From Clostridium_F caseinilyticum (GTDB taxonomy: Bacteria; Bacillota; Clostridia; Clostridiales; Clostridiaceae): DNA of 64,000 nucleotides. The position numbers and the translations under genes are program-made. How positions within the stretch are numbered: position 1 is the first letter of the stretch; each line of letters opens with the position of its first letter. Positions 25,804 through 34,785 of the stretch are shown here, piece after piece. The notes under the pieces were generated by a model, which worked only from the letters and a program-made list of their open reading frames with translations, had not been told where the DNA came from and made no database searches. The stretch lies in the NCBI RefSeq assembly GCF_046127645.1, contig NZ_CP175919.1. The stretch is one strand, 5' to 3'.

Positions 25804-26799
25804 GTGAAAAAAAAGAGTTGTTTCATGATTTTGTTAGCTATATGTTTATTTTTAGTAGGTTGTGGAAATAATTCCTCTGAAAATACTTCATCTCAAAAAA
25901 AAGATAGCAAAAAAGAGATAGTTATAAATATAGGAGCCCCTAAAGCACCACCAACATTGCCAATACTTAGAATGATTGATCAAAATGTATTAGGGGATAA
26001 TGTGAAAATAAATTTAGAATTTTGGAATACACCAGAGCAAGTAATTGCAATGACTCAAGATGGAAAACATGACATGTTTGCATTGCCCCTTACAGTAGCA
26101 GCTAAACTTTATAATAAAGAAGCTAATATAAAATTAACTAATGTTAATACTTGGGGAGTTACATATTTTGTGTCATCTGATAAAAATATAAAAAATTGGA
26201 GTGATTTAAAAGGTAAAACAGTTTATGTTCCTTTAAAATCATCACCTCCAGATATAATGACTCAATATTTTATGGAATCAAATAATTTAAGAATAGGTAA
26301 AGATGTAGAAATTAAGTATTCAAGTATCCAGGAAATAGGACAACTATTAAAGGCATCTAAAATTGAAAATGCAGTTAATATAGAACCACAAGTTACTGCA
26401 AGCTTAATGGGGAATAAGAATCTAGAAGTTAAATTCAACTATAATGAAGAATGGAAAAAAATTAAAGGAAAAGATAAAAATATTCCTAATGCAGGTATGG
26501 GAGCAACTACTAAATTTATAGAGAATAATCCTGAAGTTGTAAAAAATTTTGAAAAAGAATATGAAAAAGCATTGAAGTGGGTTTTAGAGAATCCTAAAGA
26601 TGCAGCAAAGTTAGCAGAAAGTAAATTAGGTTTAAAAAAGGAAATAGTAGAAAAGGCAATACCTAATTTTGGACTTGAATATAAGAATAGTAAAAATGCA
26701 AAGGAAGATTTAAAGTCTTTTTATGAATTATTATATAAATTTGACTTAAAAACAATCGGAGGCAAGGTACCAAGTGAAGAGTTCTATTATGGTGAATAA
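25804..26799 (+). CDS. ABC transporter substrate-binding lipoprotein (NMT1/SsuA/TauA-like)
   Basis: 331 residues. Lipoprotein signal with lipobox LVGC (Cys20). The mature part has the two-lobed NMT1/THI5-like pattern: APKAPPTLPILRMID, GKHDMFALPLTVAAKLYNK, TNVNTWGVTYFVSSDK, SDLKGKTVYVPLKSSPPDIM. Substrates of this family include sulfonates, thiamine precursors, taurine, nitrate and similar; none can be assigned. GTG 25804 is the start behind AAGGGAGAA. The permease gene overlaps its 3' end. Confidence 0.85.
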   Translation: MKKKSCFMILLAICLFLVGCGNNSSENTSSQKKDSKKEIVINIGAPKAPPTLPILRMIDQNVLGDNVKINLEFWNTPEQVIAMTQDGKHDMFALPLTVAAKLYNKEANIKLTNVNTWGVTYFVSSDKNIKNWSDLKGKTVYVPLKSSPPDIMTQYFMESNNLRIGKDVEIKYSSIQEIGQLLKASKIENAVNIEPQVTASLMGNKNLEVKFNYNEEWKKIKGKDKNIPNAGMGATTKFIENNPEVVKNFEKEYEKALKWVLENPKDAAKLAESKLGLKKEIVEKAIPNFGLEYKNSKNAKEDLKSFYELLYKFDLKTIGGKVPSEEFYYGE

Positions 26800-27553
26800 C
26801 AAATATAGAGTAGTTTCTATTATACTAATTTTAATTTCATGGGAATTATTAGCATATATTTATTCTCCACTGGTAATACCTAGTATAAAGTTTGTATTTA
26901 AGGCTATTATAGATATATTAAGTAACAAGGAATGTCTTAAACAAATAATTGTGACAACAAAAAGGTTAACTATAGCCTTAGGTATATCAATAAGCTTAGG
27001 AAGTATTTTGGGATTACTAATAGGAAGTTCCAAAAAATTATTAATTATATTTAAACCAATACTTAGTATTATGCAATCAGTACCGCCAATATCTTGGTTG
27101 GTACTAGCCATAATATGGTTTGGATTAGAAGGAAAGGCCTCCATATTTATTATAGTAATTTCAACTTTACCTATGATGATAATAAATTTGATTGAAGGTA
27201 TCAATAATGTGGATTGTAAACTAATAGAAATGGGCAATGTGTTTAAATTTTCAAAACAAAAGATGATAATAAATGTAATGATACCTTCTATAATTCCATA
27301 TTTCCAATCAGCCCTTCAAATAGTAATAGGATTAGGATGGAAGATAGTTATTATGGGGGAGGTTCTAAGTTCAAGTAACGGCATAGGTGGAGAAATCACA
27401 AATGCAAGATTGAATATAGAAACCAATTATATTTTTGCATGGACAATAATAATAGTTTTATTATTTTATGGAACAGATAAATTAGTATTATATATATTTA
27501 ATAAAAAACTAAAAGGTGATAGATATGACTTTAAAAATAGAAGGTTTGAGTAA
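26774..27553 (+). CDS. ABC transporter permease (SsuC/TauC-like)
   Basis: 259 residues with five to six membrane segments. The cytoplasmic EAA loop is visible as EMGNVFKFSKQKMIINVMIPSIIPYFQSALQ, typical of BPD-type permeases. The first start in frame is GTG 26774 (GGAGG 11 bases before); ATG 26789 is an alternative. It overlaps the binding-protein gene by 26 bases and the ATPase gene by 29, so the three are translationally coupled. Confidence 0.88.
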   Translation: MKSSIMVNNKYRVVSIILILISWELLAYIYSPLVIPSIKFVFKAIIDILSNKECLKQIIVTTKRLTIALGISISLGSILGLLIGSSKKLLIIFKPILSIMQSVPPISWLVLAIIWFGLEGKASIFIIVISTLPMMIINLIEGINNVDCKLIEMGNVFKFSKQKMIINVMIPSIIPYFQSALQIVIGLGWKIVIMGEVLSSSNGIGGEITNARLNIETNYIFAWTIIIVLLFYGTDKLVLYIFNKKLKGDRYDFKNRRFE

Positions 27554-28214
27554 GAGCTTTGACGGTCTTAAGGTAATAGAAAATTTAAATATAGAAGTAA
27601 AAGATGGGGAAGTATTAGCCATTGTTGGTCCTTCAGGATGTGGAAAGTCAACTATATTAAATATTGTTTCAGGAGTGATAAAGGAGTTTAATGGTAAAAT
27701 TCAAAATAATACAAAACAAATAGGATATGTGTTTCAAGAAGATAGAGTTTTGCCATGGAAGACGGTATATGAAAATATAAAAATAGTTAATGATGCATCT
27801 AAAAGGGAAGAGATATTAAAGTTAATAGAAGAGGTTGGTTTAAAAGGATTTGAAAGTTATTATCCACATAAATTAAGTGGAGGAATGAGACAAAGATGTG
27901 CAATTGCAAGGGCGTTTAATTATAGTTGTGATTTATTACTTATGGATGAACCATTTAAATCATTAGACTATAATTTGAGAATAGATATGCTAAAAAGCTT
28001 AACAAATTTATGGAATAAAAACAAAAAATCTATATTATTTGTTACCCATGAAATAGATGAAGCATTATTAATAGCCCACAGGATTTTGGTCCTATCAAAA
28101 AGACCTACAAAAGTTTTAAAAGAAATATATATAGATGAAAATATAGGCAATAGAGATTTAACACGTGATGATATTATAAAATTTAGAAAAAACATAATTA
28201 AATTATTAATGTAA
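27525..28214 (+). CDS. ABC transporter ATPase (SsuB/TauB-like)
   Basis: 229 residues. Walker A GPSGCGKST near residue 36, Q-loop VFQEDRVLPW, signature LSGGMRQRCAIARAF, Walker B LLLMDEPFKSLD and switch His in FVTHEIDEALL. This is the nitrate/sulfonate/taurine-type ATPase. ATG 27525 follows AAAAGGTGAT inside the end of the permease gene. Last gene of the transporter; a large hairpin lies about 180 bases downstream. Confidence 0.92.
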   Translation: MTLKIEGLSKSFDGLKVIENLNIEVKDGEVLAIVGPSGCGKSTILNIVSGVIKEFNGKIQNNTKQIGYVFQEDRVLPWKTVYENIKIVNDASKREEILKLIEEVGLKGFESYYPHKLSGGMRQRCAIARAFNYSCDLLLMDEPFKSLDYNLRIDMLKSLTNLWNKNKKSILFVTHEIDEALLIAHRILVLSKRPTKVLKEIYIDENIGNRDLTRDDIIKFRKNIIKLLM

Positions 28215-28237
28215 AATAGATACTCTATGAAAAAATA

Positions 28238-28340
28238 ATTTCCATTATTTAAAAAGTTTAAAGATAATGAAATGTTACTTGAAGAGCATGATGGTGGATG
28301 TTTATTATTTGAGAAAGAAGAGGTGTTAAATAATTATTAG
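28238..28340 (+). pseudogene. Short C-terminal gene remnant
   Basis: A frame without a start reads FPLFKKFKDNEMLLEEHDGG, then CLLFEKEEVLNNY and TAG at 28338-28340. The DGGCLLFEK stretch recalls the ends of some radical-SAM proteins, but this is a weak resemblance. It lies just after the ABC ATPase gene and before the terminator. It may be what is left of a gene deleted from this cluster. Confidence 0.4.
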
Positions 28341-28394
28341 AATTGTAATAAAGTAAAGAGACTAACATGTAAAAACAGCGTAAAATTCATGCTT

Positions 28395-28468
28395 TGATAT
28401 GCTCCCCTTAAAGTAGAGATATTAAAAAATAAAAATCTTCTACTAGAAAGGGGGAGCATATCATTTTT
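28395..28468 (+). terminator. Long hairpin terminator of the activase-transporter cluster
   Basis: TGATATGCTCCCC (28395-28407) pairs with GGGGAGCATATCA (28451-28463), with further pairing AGTAGA/TCTACT inside, followed by T5. Confidence 0.75.
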
Positions 28469-28562
28469 GAGTAATAGGATGATTTCATAAATGTTGTTTT
28501 TTCAGTTGATGAGTTGAAAATTAAAATTATGGTTTGATTTATGAATAATTTAAGCTATGTAA

Positions 28563-29000
28563 TCAAATCTGTTTACCCATCAAAACCATTTCATTACATG
28601 ATTGTAATCCTCTTTTCTTATAAAATCCTTCTGTACGGTCGTCTCTTGATGTAAGTAAGATAATTTCAGTTATTCCCTTATTTTTTAGGCGATTTTCAAA
28701 TTCTTCAAAAATTTTTGTACCAAAACCTTTGCTACGTACATCATTTCTTACACAAAATTCTTTGATATTGAACATTATACCATTATAATACTGTTCTTCA
28801 CTACCTAAAATCATTCCACAAATTAATTTATCTTCATATGCTACAAGTCCATAGGAAGATTCACAGTTTATCATTTGATATAAGCGTTTTGAGGCAGTTT
28901 CAATTGTCCATTCATCATTCCAAGGTGGAGAATTAAATGTAGCAACATACATATTTGCAAGTTCTTTTATATCCGATATTACTATCTCCTTAAAATTCAT
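28563..29000 (-). CDS. GNAT-family N-acetyltransferase
   Basis: 145 residues. The acetyl-CoA-binding motif is VRNDVRSKGFGTKIFEEFEN (R/Q-x-x-G-x-G/A variant), followed by the beta-strand TEIILLTSRDDRTEGFYKKRG. Start ATG 29000 after GAAGGAGGA. Substrate cannot be predicted; many relatives acetylate small molecules or protein ends. Monocistronic. Confidence 0.85.
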   Translation of the reverse strand: MNFKEIVISDIKELANMYVATFNSPPWNDEWTIETASKRLYQMINCESSYGLVAYEDKLICGMILGSEEQYYNGIMFNIKEFCVRNDVRSKGFGTKIFEEFENRLKNKGITEIILLTSRDDRTEGFYKKRGLQSCNEMVLMGKQI

Positions 29001-29517
29001 AGCTAGTCCTCCTTCAGGCCTTATTTAAATTATATTGTTTTTTACTTTCTCATTATGTTAATTTAACTAATGGTAATTATATCATATTCATATGATTGCA
29101 GATGATTATTTTAAGAAAAACAATTTGTATTTACAAATTGTTAATATCCATTTATTTGTTTATTTAGAAATATTTTTATGATTTTGTGTTATAATTTTAT
29201 AAGAACTTTATCTTTTTTCTTTATTTTATTTTTGTTTAAGCAGTAATTTTAAAATTAAATAAGAATAAAATCTAGTAACATCAGATCTTAATGGAGTTAC
29301 TTGCTAAATTCACATCAAAGATATTTATTTTGAAAAATTGTATATAAGGTTTGTTATAGATTTGAAGATTAAATTTTTAAAGGTTGCTAATTAGTTTAAG
29401 TTTACTAATAATGCAATCTTTCTTGCTATATTAGAAAGTTTAACAACTATGAAATAAATAATAAAAATTTTAAAAACTGTTCTCTAATAAAATTAATTAG
29501 GCCATAGGGGGATACAC
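29001..29517. other. Gene-free interval
   Basis: About 500 AT-rich bases without a supported gene. One small inverted repeat (CAATTTGTA/TACAAATTG, 29121-29140) is seen. It holds the divergent promoters of the GNAT and VanY-type genes, which I could not place exactly. Confidence 0.4.
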
Positions 29518-30294
29518 ATGAGAAATAGAAGGCAGAAAAAACTAATATTAAGAAGAGTTAATTTTATAATAAGCATAGTTATAATTTTATGTACTATACA
29601 GATATTATCAAATAAATATAACAGAAGTATAGAATCTAAAAGAGCACAAACTGTTAGTGAAAATAATAAACAACAAACTATTAAAAAAAAGAAACCTAAT
29701 AGTAAAAATAATAAACAACAAATTTCAAATCAAAGTTTAGTATTAGTAAATAGAGATAATAAACTAGATGAAAGTTATCTACCGCATGATCTTATTGTAC
29801 CTAATATAAGATTTTTGGGGAATAGAAATTTTCAAATAAGAAGACTAAGAAGAGTGGCTAGTGAAGCTTTAGAAAATCTTTTCCAGGAAGCTAAAAATGA
29901 GAACATAATATTATTAGGGGTATCAGGATATAGAAGCTATAATTATCAGGTAAACGTTTATAATAATTCGATTTATAGAAATGGACAACAACATGCGGAT
30001 AAGTATGTTGCACACCCAGGAACAAGTGAGCATCAAACAGGCTTAGCTATGGATATAGTTTCAACTGAGTATACTAACTTAGATGAAAATTTTGTTAATA
30101 CTAGAGCATATAAATGGCTTAAAGAAAATTGTTATAAGTATGGATTTATAATTAGATATCCAAAGGAAAAAGAAAATATTACTGGTTATAATTTTGAGCC
30201 TTGGCATATAAGGTATGTAGGGATAGAGGCGGCTACAGAAATTATGAATAAGGGTATTACTTTAGAGGAATATTTACAAGCAAGTAATGATTAA
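29518..30294 (+). CDS. D-alanyl-D-alanine carboxypeptidase, VanY family
   Basis: 258 residues. An N-terminal signal anchor (IISIVIILCTIQIL) follows a basic stretch; a Lys/Asn/Gln-rich linker comes next. The catalytic domain has VSGYRSYNYQVNVY, the zinc motif SEHQTGLAMD (about residues 166-175) and EPWHIRYVG (about 225) with the third zinc His. It trims the terminal D-Ala of peptidoglycan stems outside the membrane. RBS AGGGGGATA precedes ATG 29518. Nothing suggests a vancomycin-resistance cluster. Confidence 0.92.
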   Translation: MRNRRQKKLILRRVNFIISIVIILCTIQILSNKYNRSIESKRAQTVSENNKQQTIKKKKPNSKNNKQQISNQSLVLVNRDNKLDESYLPHDLIVPNIRFLGNRNFQIRRLRRVASEALENLFQEAKNENIILLGVSGYRSYNYQVNVYNNSIYRNGQQHADKYVAHPGTSEHQTGLAMDIVSTEYTNLDENFVNTRAYKWLKENCYKYGFIIRYPKEKENITGYNFEPWHIRYVGIEAATEIMNKGITLEEYLQASND

Positions 30295-30599
30295 TAAATA
30301 AAAAAGGTGCTATTTTACAAAGAAAATTTAATAGTTTTATTTTTATAATAATTATTATTAGGATTTTATGTTTTATAGAAATTCGGGTAGATAGAAATAG
30401 CAATATAGAGTATATAAATACCACAATAAAATCTAAAAAATAGACATGCTGTTTAGTCAAAGAAAGTTAGAATTGGAGATAAAAAAAGAAAGTTTATTAA
30501 CAAATAGATTAGATTAAACTTATTAATATTATTGCATAACAAAATATATTTCTAGCCATAATAAAAAATAAGTACAATAAAATAAAGGAGATAGATGTC

Positions 30600-30827
30600 A
30601 TGAAAAATAAACCAGATGATAGAAGAGATAATGTAGATAAAATTCAATATAATATTACTAAGACTATCCAAAATTGTGAGCTCGCGGATGAAATGATTGC
30701 AAAAACAGATGATGAAAAAATGAAAGAAACGCTAATAGAAAAAAATCAAAGAAGAAGAGAAGCACTTGATGGTATGAGAGAAGAAATTAAAGATGAAGCA
30801 ATAGATAAGAAAAATGGATATAGATAA
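30600..30827 (+). CDS. tlp: Small acid-soluble spore protein Tlp
   Basis: 75 residues, highly charged and helical, NKPDDRRDNVDKIQYNITKT followed by ELADEMIAKT and KNQRRREALDGMREEIKDEA. This matches the Tlp family found in the spore core of bacilli and clostridia. ATG 30600 follows AAAGGAGATAG. Normally transcribed in the forespore by sigma-G; I did not identify the promoter. The terminator at 30902-30943 follows. Confidence 0.9.
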   Translation: MKNKPDDRRDNVDKIQYNITKTIQNCELADEMIAKTDDEKMKETLIEKNQRRREALDGMREEIKDEAIDKKNGYR

Positions 30828-30901
30828 GTTCTAAAATATCTAATCTTTTAAAAGTTATATAGGATTAAGTAGAATGTAAATTATAAATAAGAGTACCTTT
30901 A

Positions 30902-30943
30902 AGAGGAAGTTTCAAAATTAAATTTATTTTGAGACTTCCTTCT
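30902..30943. terminator. Bidirectional terminator
   Basis: Stem AGAGGAAGTTTCAAAAT with ATTTTGAGACTTCCTTCT, between the convergent tlp and AlkD-like genes, T-rich tail on the plus side and A-rich lead-in. Confidence 0.75.
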
Positions 30944-30967
30944 AATTTTAATGTAGCAAATATTAAG

Positions 30968-31654
30968 TTATAATTTTCTCTTCATATTCTTTATAATCAT
31001 TTTAGTCTCTTTATCTACTCGTAAAGATTCAGTAATTTTTTGTAGTGCTTTGTTATAAGTGAAGTTATCTAAGGTATTGTTTTTCAAATATTCCATAGTT
31101 TGTTTTGGGAATTTTATATAACATATAGAGAGCGTCCAGGCAACTGCCATTTTTGCATAATAGCCAGGATGCTTTATAGTATCTAGGGATTTAATTACAT
31201 GATCTATATATTCATCATTAATATAAAAATCTAGCAGCATTACAACACCAAAGCGAACTTCAAATTCTTTATTAGAGGATAAAAATGGTTGTATAAAATT
31301 CCAAACACGGTCCATGTTATTTTTAGTAAATTTCAAACCAGTACAAAAACTATCACATACAGACCAGTTATCTATCTTAGGTACAAAGTCAGTAACATAT
31401 TTAAGAATTTCTTCAATATCTGTTTTTGCATAACCTAAAACTAGTCCTTGAAGCATAATTTCTTCAAAATATTTACTATCTGAGTTAGTGACAAATTTAC
31501 GCCAATCATCTTTTGCGATTGCCTTCGCTAGCTTGCGAAGTTGAGGTAATCTAACACCCAATATATTATCTGTATCAGGTAAAAGTTTTGATGAAAATTT
31601 TTGATAATCTTCATCTGCTAATTGAAAAATTTGTTCTCTAATTGTTTTATTCAA
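30968..31654 (-). CDS. AlkD-like DNA alkylation repair protein
   Basis: 228 residues, entirely helical HEAT-like repeats. GVRLPQLRKLAKAIAKDDW, the IDNWSVCDSFC block (with the conserved Trp/Asp of the DNA lesion site) and HPGYYAKMAVAWTLS are typical of the AlkD/DNA alkylation repair family, which excises 3-methyladenine and 7-methylguanine. The start is TTG 31654, 7 bases from AAGGAGC. Monocistronic. Confidence 0.88.
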   Translation of the reverse strand: MNKTIREQIFQLADEDYQKFSSKLLPDTDNILGVRLPQLRKLAKAIAKDDWRKFVTNSDSKYFEEIMLQGLVLGYAKTDIEEILKYVTDFVPKIDNWSVCDSFCTGLKFTKNNMDRVWNFIQPFLSSNKEFEVRFGVVMLLDFYINDEYIDHVIKSLDTIKHPGYYAKMAVAWTLSICYIKFPKQTMEYLKNNTLDNFTYNKALQKITESLRVDKETKMIIKNMKRKL

Positions 31655-31888
31655 GGCTCTGCTCCTTTTTAAAAATTTAAATTTACCTTGCTCTATTGCT
31701 TTTTAATATTTTTCATATAGACTGCTTTGGCAATTATCATATATTAACCTGAATATTATAAATATATAGGTTATCAATTTGTGTTATCTTTAGTAATATT
31801 TTATAATAGTTATACAAATTACACAAATATCCAGATTATATTCGAATAAATCACTTTTAGTATATAAACATAAGTGTTAAAATTATTT

Positions 31889-32647
31889 CTATTGAACTAT
31901 AAAGTTTTCATTTCTAAATTCAATCGGAGTCTTATTATTAAATTTTTTAAAAGTTGAACTGAAATAATTTTGATTATTAAATCCAACAGAGAGAGCAATT
32001 TCTAATATGGATAAATCATTTTTTGCTAAAAGTTCTTTACTTTTCTCTATTCTAATTTCATTTATAAGATGAGAAAAAGTTTTACCAGTTTCTTTTTTTA
32101 ATATAGAACAAAAATAAGATTTATTTATATTTAGATATTCAGATATATCGTCTAAAGTTATATCATCACTATAATTTGCATCTAAAAGATCCATAGCTTT
32201 TCTAATATGAAGATTATTTGGTGCTTTACAAGTAAGAACTTTTTCTTTGATGTATCTACTATCTAAAGCTATGTTTCTTAAAAGAGAAATTAAATGAGGA
32301 ATACAAGAAAGAGGCTTATAAGGTATAGCATTGTTATTTCTCTTAGATGAAGAATAAGGACCTATTATATACACACCTCTATGAATGCTTTTCGGGCAAA
32401 TATAAAAAGCTGTAAAATTAACATTACTTAAAACTTTAGTACCTATGGTACAGTAGCCATTCTTAGTCATAGAATCCTTATCTAATTTTTCATAGATATT
32501 ATTAGTATCAAATAGATCTTCAAACATGTAATTATATCCTCTAGAATTTATTAAGTCGCCTTTATAACTAAATGATTTTATGGGGATATTGGTACATAAA
32601 AAAAACTTTTCAGCCACAGAACATATATGTTTATTTGCATCACACAA
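31889..32647 (-). CDS. AraC-family regulator with PocR-like sensor domain
   Basis: 252 residues. The N-terminal about 135 residues (CSVAEKFFLCTNIPIKSF, FYICPKSIHRGVYIIGPY) resemble PocR-type sensor domains; the C-terminal about 100 carry two helix-turn-helices (ITLDDISEYLNINKSYFCSI and ILEIALSVGFNNQNYFSS). The start is TTG 32647, 8 bases after AGGAGTG. It is divergent from the siderophore transport operon and shares its Fur-box region, so it may activate that operon. Confidence 0.82.
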   Translation of the reverse strand: MCDANKHICSVAEKFFLCTNIPIKSFSYKGDLINSRGYNYMFEDLFDTNNIYEKLDKDSMTKNGYCTIGTKVLSNVNFTAFYICPKSIHRGVYIIGPYSSSKRNNNAIPYKPLSCIPHLISLLRNIALDSRYIKEKVLTCKAPNNLHIRKAMDLLDANYSDDITLDDISEYLNINKSYFCSILKKETGKTFSHLINEIRIEKSKELLAKNDLSILEIALSVGFNNQNYFSSTFKKFNNKTPIEFRNENFIVQ

Positions 32648-32739
32648 GTATAGATCACTCCTTTAAAATTATCTAAATATAGTTATAAACATCTAAATAT
32701 AATTAAAGTTAAACAATAAATAAGATTGTACAATGTTCT

Positions 32740-32754
32740 TGATAATGAATATCA
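32740..32754 (+). promoter_or_regulatory. Fur box upstream of the siderophore transporter
   Basis: TGATAATGAATATCA matches TGATAATNATTATCA at 13 of 14 positions. It lies between the AraC gene (minus) and the permease gene (plus). Downstream, an 8-codon ORF with a good GGAGGTG site (ATG near 32811) lies in the leader; its meaning is unclear. Confidence 0.7.
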
Positions 32755-32891
32755 ATAACACTGTATATGTGAATGATTATATCAATGGAGTATTGGAGGT
32801 GTCAAATATAATGTTGTTTACATATAAGGCAAGTTAAAAAATAAGACATTATACCATGAAATGTTTTTAATGTTCCTAAAGGGGAGAAAGA

Positions 32892-33845
32892 ATGAAAAAG
32901 AGATATTTAATTTTCACATTAATTATTTTATCTATTTGTTCAATATTTATTGGAGTAAAAGATATTAGTTTTGTAGATATATTTAAATCAGATGATGTTA
33001 AGCTTAAGGTATTATTAATTAGTAGAATCCCGAGACTTATAAGTATTATTATAGTAGGGGCTACTATGAGTATAGCAGGACTTATTATGCAGCAGATAAG
33101 TCGGAATAAATTTGTATCCCCAGATACAGCTTCAACTGTAGATAGTGCAAAGCTTGGTATTTTGGTTGCTTTAATGATATTTCCTTCAGCAACTCTTACT
33201 GAAAAAATGATAGTTTCCTTTATATTTTCTTTATTGGGCACATTCTTATTTATGAAAATTTTAAAGAAAATAAAAGCTAAAAATTCTATATTTATACCCC
33301 TTGTTGGTATAATGCTTGGAAATATTATAGATTCCATAACCACGTTTTTCGCATATAAATACAATCTTATTCAAAGTATCGCATCTTGGCTTCAAGGTGA
33401 TTTTTCTTTAATTATTAAAGGTAATTATGAACTTATATATCTAAGTTTACCTCTTGTAGTTATATCTTTTATTTATGCTAATAAATTTACAGTAGCAGGT
33501 ATGGGAGAGGATTTTTCTAAGAATTTAGGAGTTAATTATAATAGAATCATAAATATGGGGCTTGTAATAGTAGCATTAATATCTTCACTAGTAGTTATTA
33601 CTGTAGGGAAAATACCATTTTTAGGTCTTATAGTACCCAATATAGTTACTCTTTATAAAGGAGATAATTTAAAAAATAGTATTTGGATAACAGCATTACT
33701 TGGAGCAGTATTTCTTTTAGGATGTGATATATTAGGTAGGTTAATTATTTATCCTTATGAAATATCTATAGGACTTGTAGTTGGAGTTATAGGAAGCATA
33801 GTATTCCTTTATCTCTTGTTTAGGAGGAATGGCAATGAAGTATAG
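32892..33845 (+). CDS. Iron-siderophore ABC permease 1 (YclN-like)
   Basis: 317 residues, FecCD/BtuC family with about nine to ten membrane helices. ISRIPRLISIIIVGATMSIAGLIMQQISRNKFVSPDTAS is the family signature, and KIPFLGLIVPNIV is the conserved cytoplasmic coupling region. It resembles YclN of Bacillus (petrobactin uptake). RBS AAGGGGAGA precedes ATG 32892. The second permease gene overlaps its 3' end. Confidence 0.9.
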   Translation: MKKRYLIFTLIILSICSIFIGVKDISFVDIFKSDDVKLKVLLISRIPRLISIIIVGATMSIAGLIMQQISRNKFVSPDTASTVDSAKLGILVALMIFPSATLTEKMIVSFIFSLLGTFLFMKILKKIKAKNSIFIPLVGIMLGNIIDSITTFFAYKYNLIQSIASWLQGDFSLIIKGNYELIYLSLPLVVISFIYANKFTVAGMGEDFSKNLGVNYNRIINMGLVIVALISSLVVITVGKIPFLGLIVPNIVTLYKGDNLKNSIWITALLGAVFLLGCDILGRLIIYPYEISIGLVVGVIGSIVFLYLLFRRNGNEV

Positions 33846-34785
33846 AAGACGAGTAGTTTTATTAGGAGTTTTTTCTATAGCGCTTATGATACTATTCATA
33901 TTTACAGGGATAAGTAAAGGGAATTATGATTATGTACTGCCAAGAAGGTTTCTAAAGGTATTAGCTATATCTTTAACTGCAGGTTCCATAGCTTTTTCTT
34001 CAATGATATTTCAAACTATAACTAATAACAGAATATTAACCCCTAGTGTATTAGGCTTAGATTTTTTATATATGTTTATACAAACTTTTGTAGTATTTGT
34101 ATTTGGATCTAACAATATTGCTGTTGTGAATAACAATTTTAATTTTCTTATATCCATCAGCCTTATGGTGGTGTTTTCAATGATTTTGTACAAGTTTTTA
34201 TTTAAAAGAGAAGATAAAAATATTTTCTTTTTACTTTTAACAGGATTGATACTTGGAACACTATTTCAAAGTTTAGCAGCTTTTATGCAGACAATAATAG
34301 ATCCTAATGAATTTTTAGTAGTACAAGATAAGATGTTCGCTAGCTTCAATAAGTTAAATAATGATGTTCTTCTCATATCTATTATAGGCATTTTACTTAT
34401 TATAGCCTATGTATATGATTATGTGAAAATTTTAGATGTAATGTTGTTAGGAAGAGAACAAGCAATAAATTTAGGTGTTTCCTATGATAAAGTTGTAAAA
34501 AAAATGCTTATAGTAGTTTCAGTATTAGTATCTATATCTACAGCATTGGTGGGACCTATAACTTTTTTAGGGTTGCTTTCTGTAAATCTTACTTATGAGT
34601 TTATAGACACATATAAACATAAGTATTTAATTGTAGGTTCTGTATTTATAAGTACTATAGCTTTAGTTGGAGGACAACTTCTTGTTGAAAGATTTTTAAA
34701 CTTTGGTACAACCTTAAGTGTAATTATAAACTTTATTGGAGGAATCTATTTTATGTATCTACTGTTAAAGGAGAGCAAGCTATGA
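33835..34785 (+). CDS. Iron-siderophore ABC permease 2 (YclO-like)
   Basis: 316 residues, FecCD family partner of the preceding gene: TAGSIAFSSMIFQTITNNRILTPSVLGLD and the coupling region VGPITFLGLLSVNL. The start is set at ATG 33835 because TAGGAGG (33821-33827) lies 7 bases before it and only 1 base before ATG 33829. It overlaps the first permease by 11 bases and the ATPase by 4 (ATGA). Confidence 0.9.
   Translation: MKYRRRVVLLGVFSIALMILFIFTGISKGNYDYVLPRRFLKVLAISLTAGSIAFSSMIFQTITNNRILTPSVLGLDFLYMFIQTFVVFVFGSNNIAVVNNNFNFLISISLMVVFSMILYKFLFKREDKNIFFLLLTGLILGTLFQSLAAFMQTIIDPNEFLVVQDKMFASFNKLNNDVLLISIIGILLIIAYVYDYVKILDVMLLGREQAINLGVSYDKVVKKMLIVVSVLVSISTALVGPITFLGLLSVNLTYEFIDTYKHKYLIVGSVFISTIALVGGQLLVERFLNFGTTLSVIINFIGGIYFMYLLLKESKL

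Noticed and set aside
30303..30443. Plus-strand frame encoding a short hydrophobic peptide (FIFIIIIIRILCF) after the VanY gene
   Set aside because: No usable start codon at a proper distance from a ribosome site; composition is what AT-rich DNA gives by chance.
30257..30460. 67-residue minus-strand ORF
   Set aside because: Overlaps the end of the VanY-type gene antisense and lacks a ribosome site; Ile/Leu-rich from AT bias.
32811..32837. 8-codon ORF with good GGAGGTG site in the siderophore operon leader
   Set aside because: Too short to call as a gene; could be a leader peptide but no attenuator hairpin is evident.
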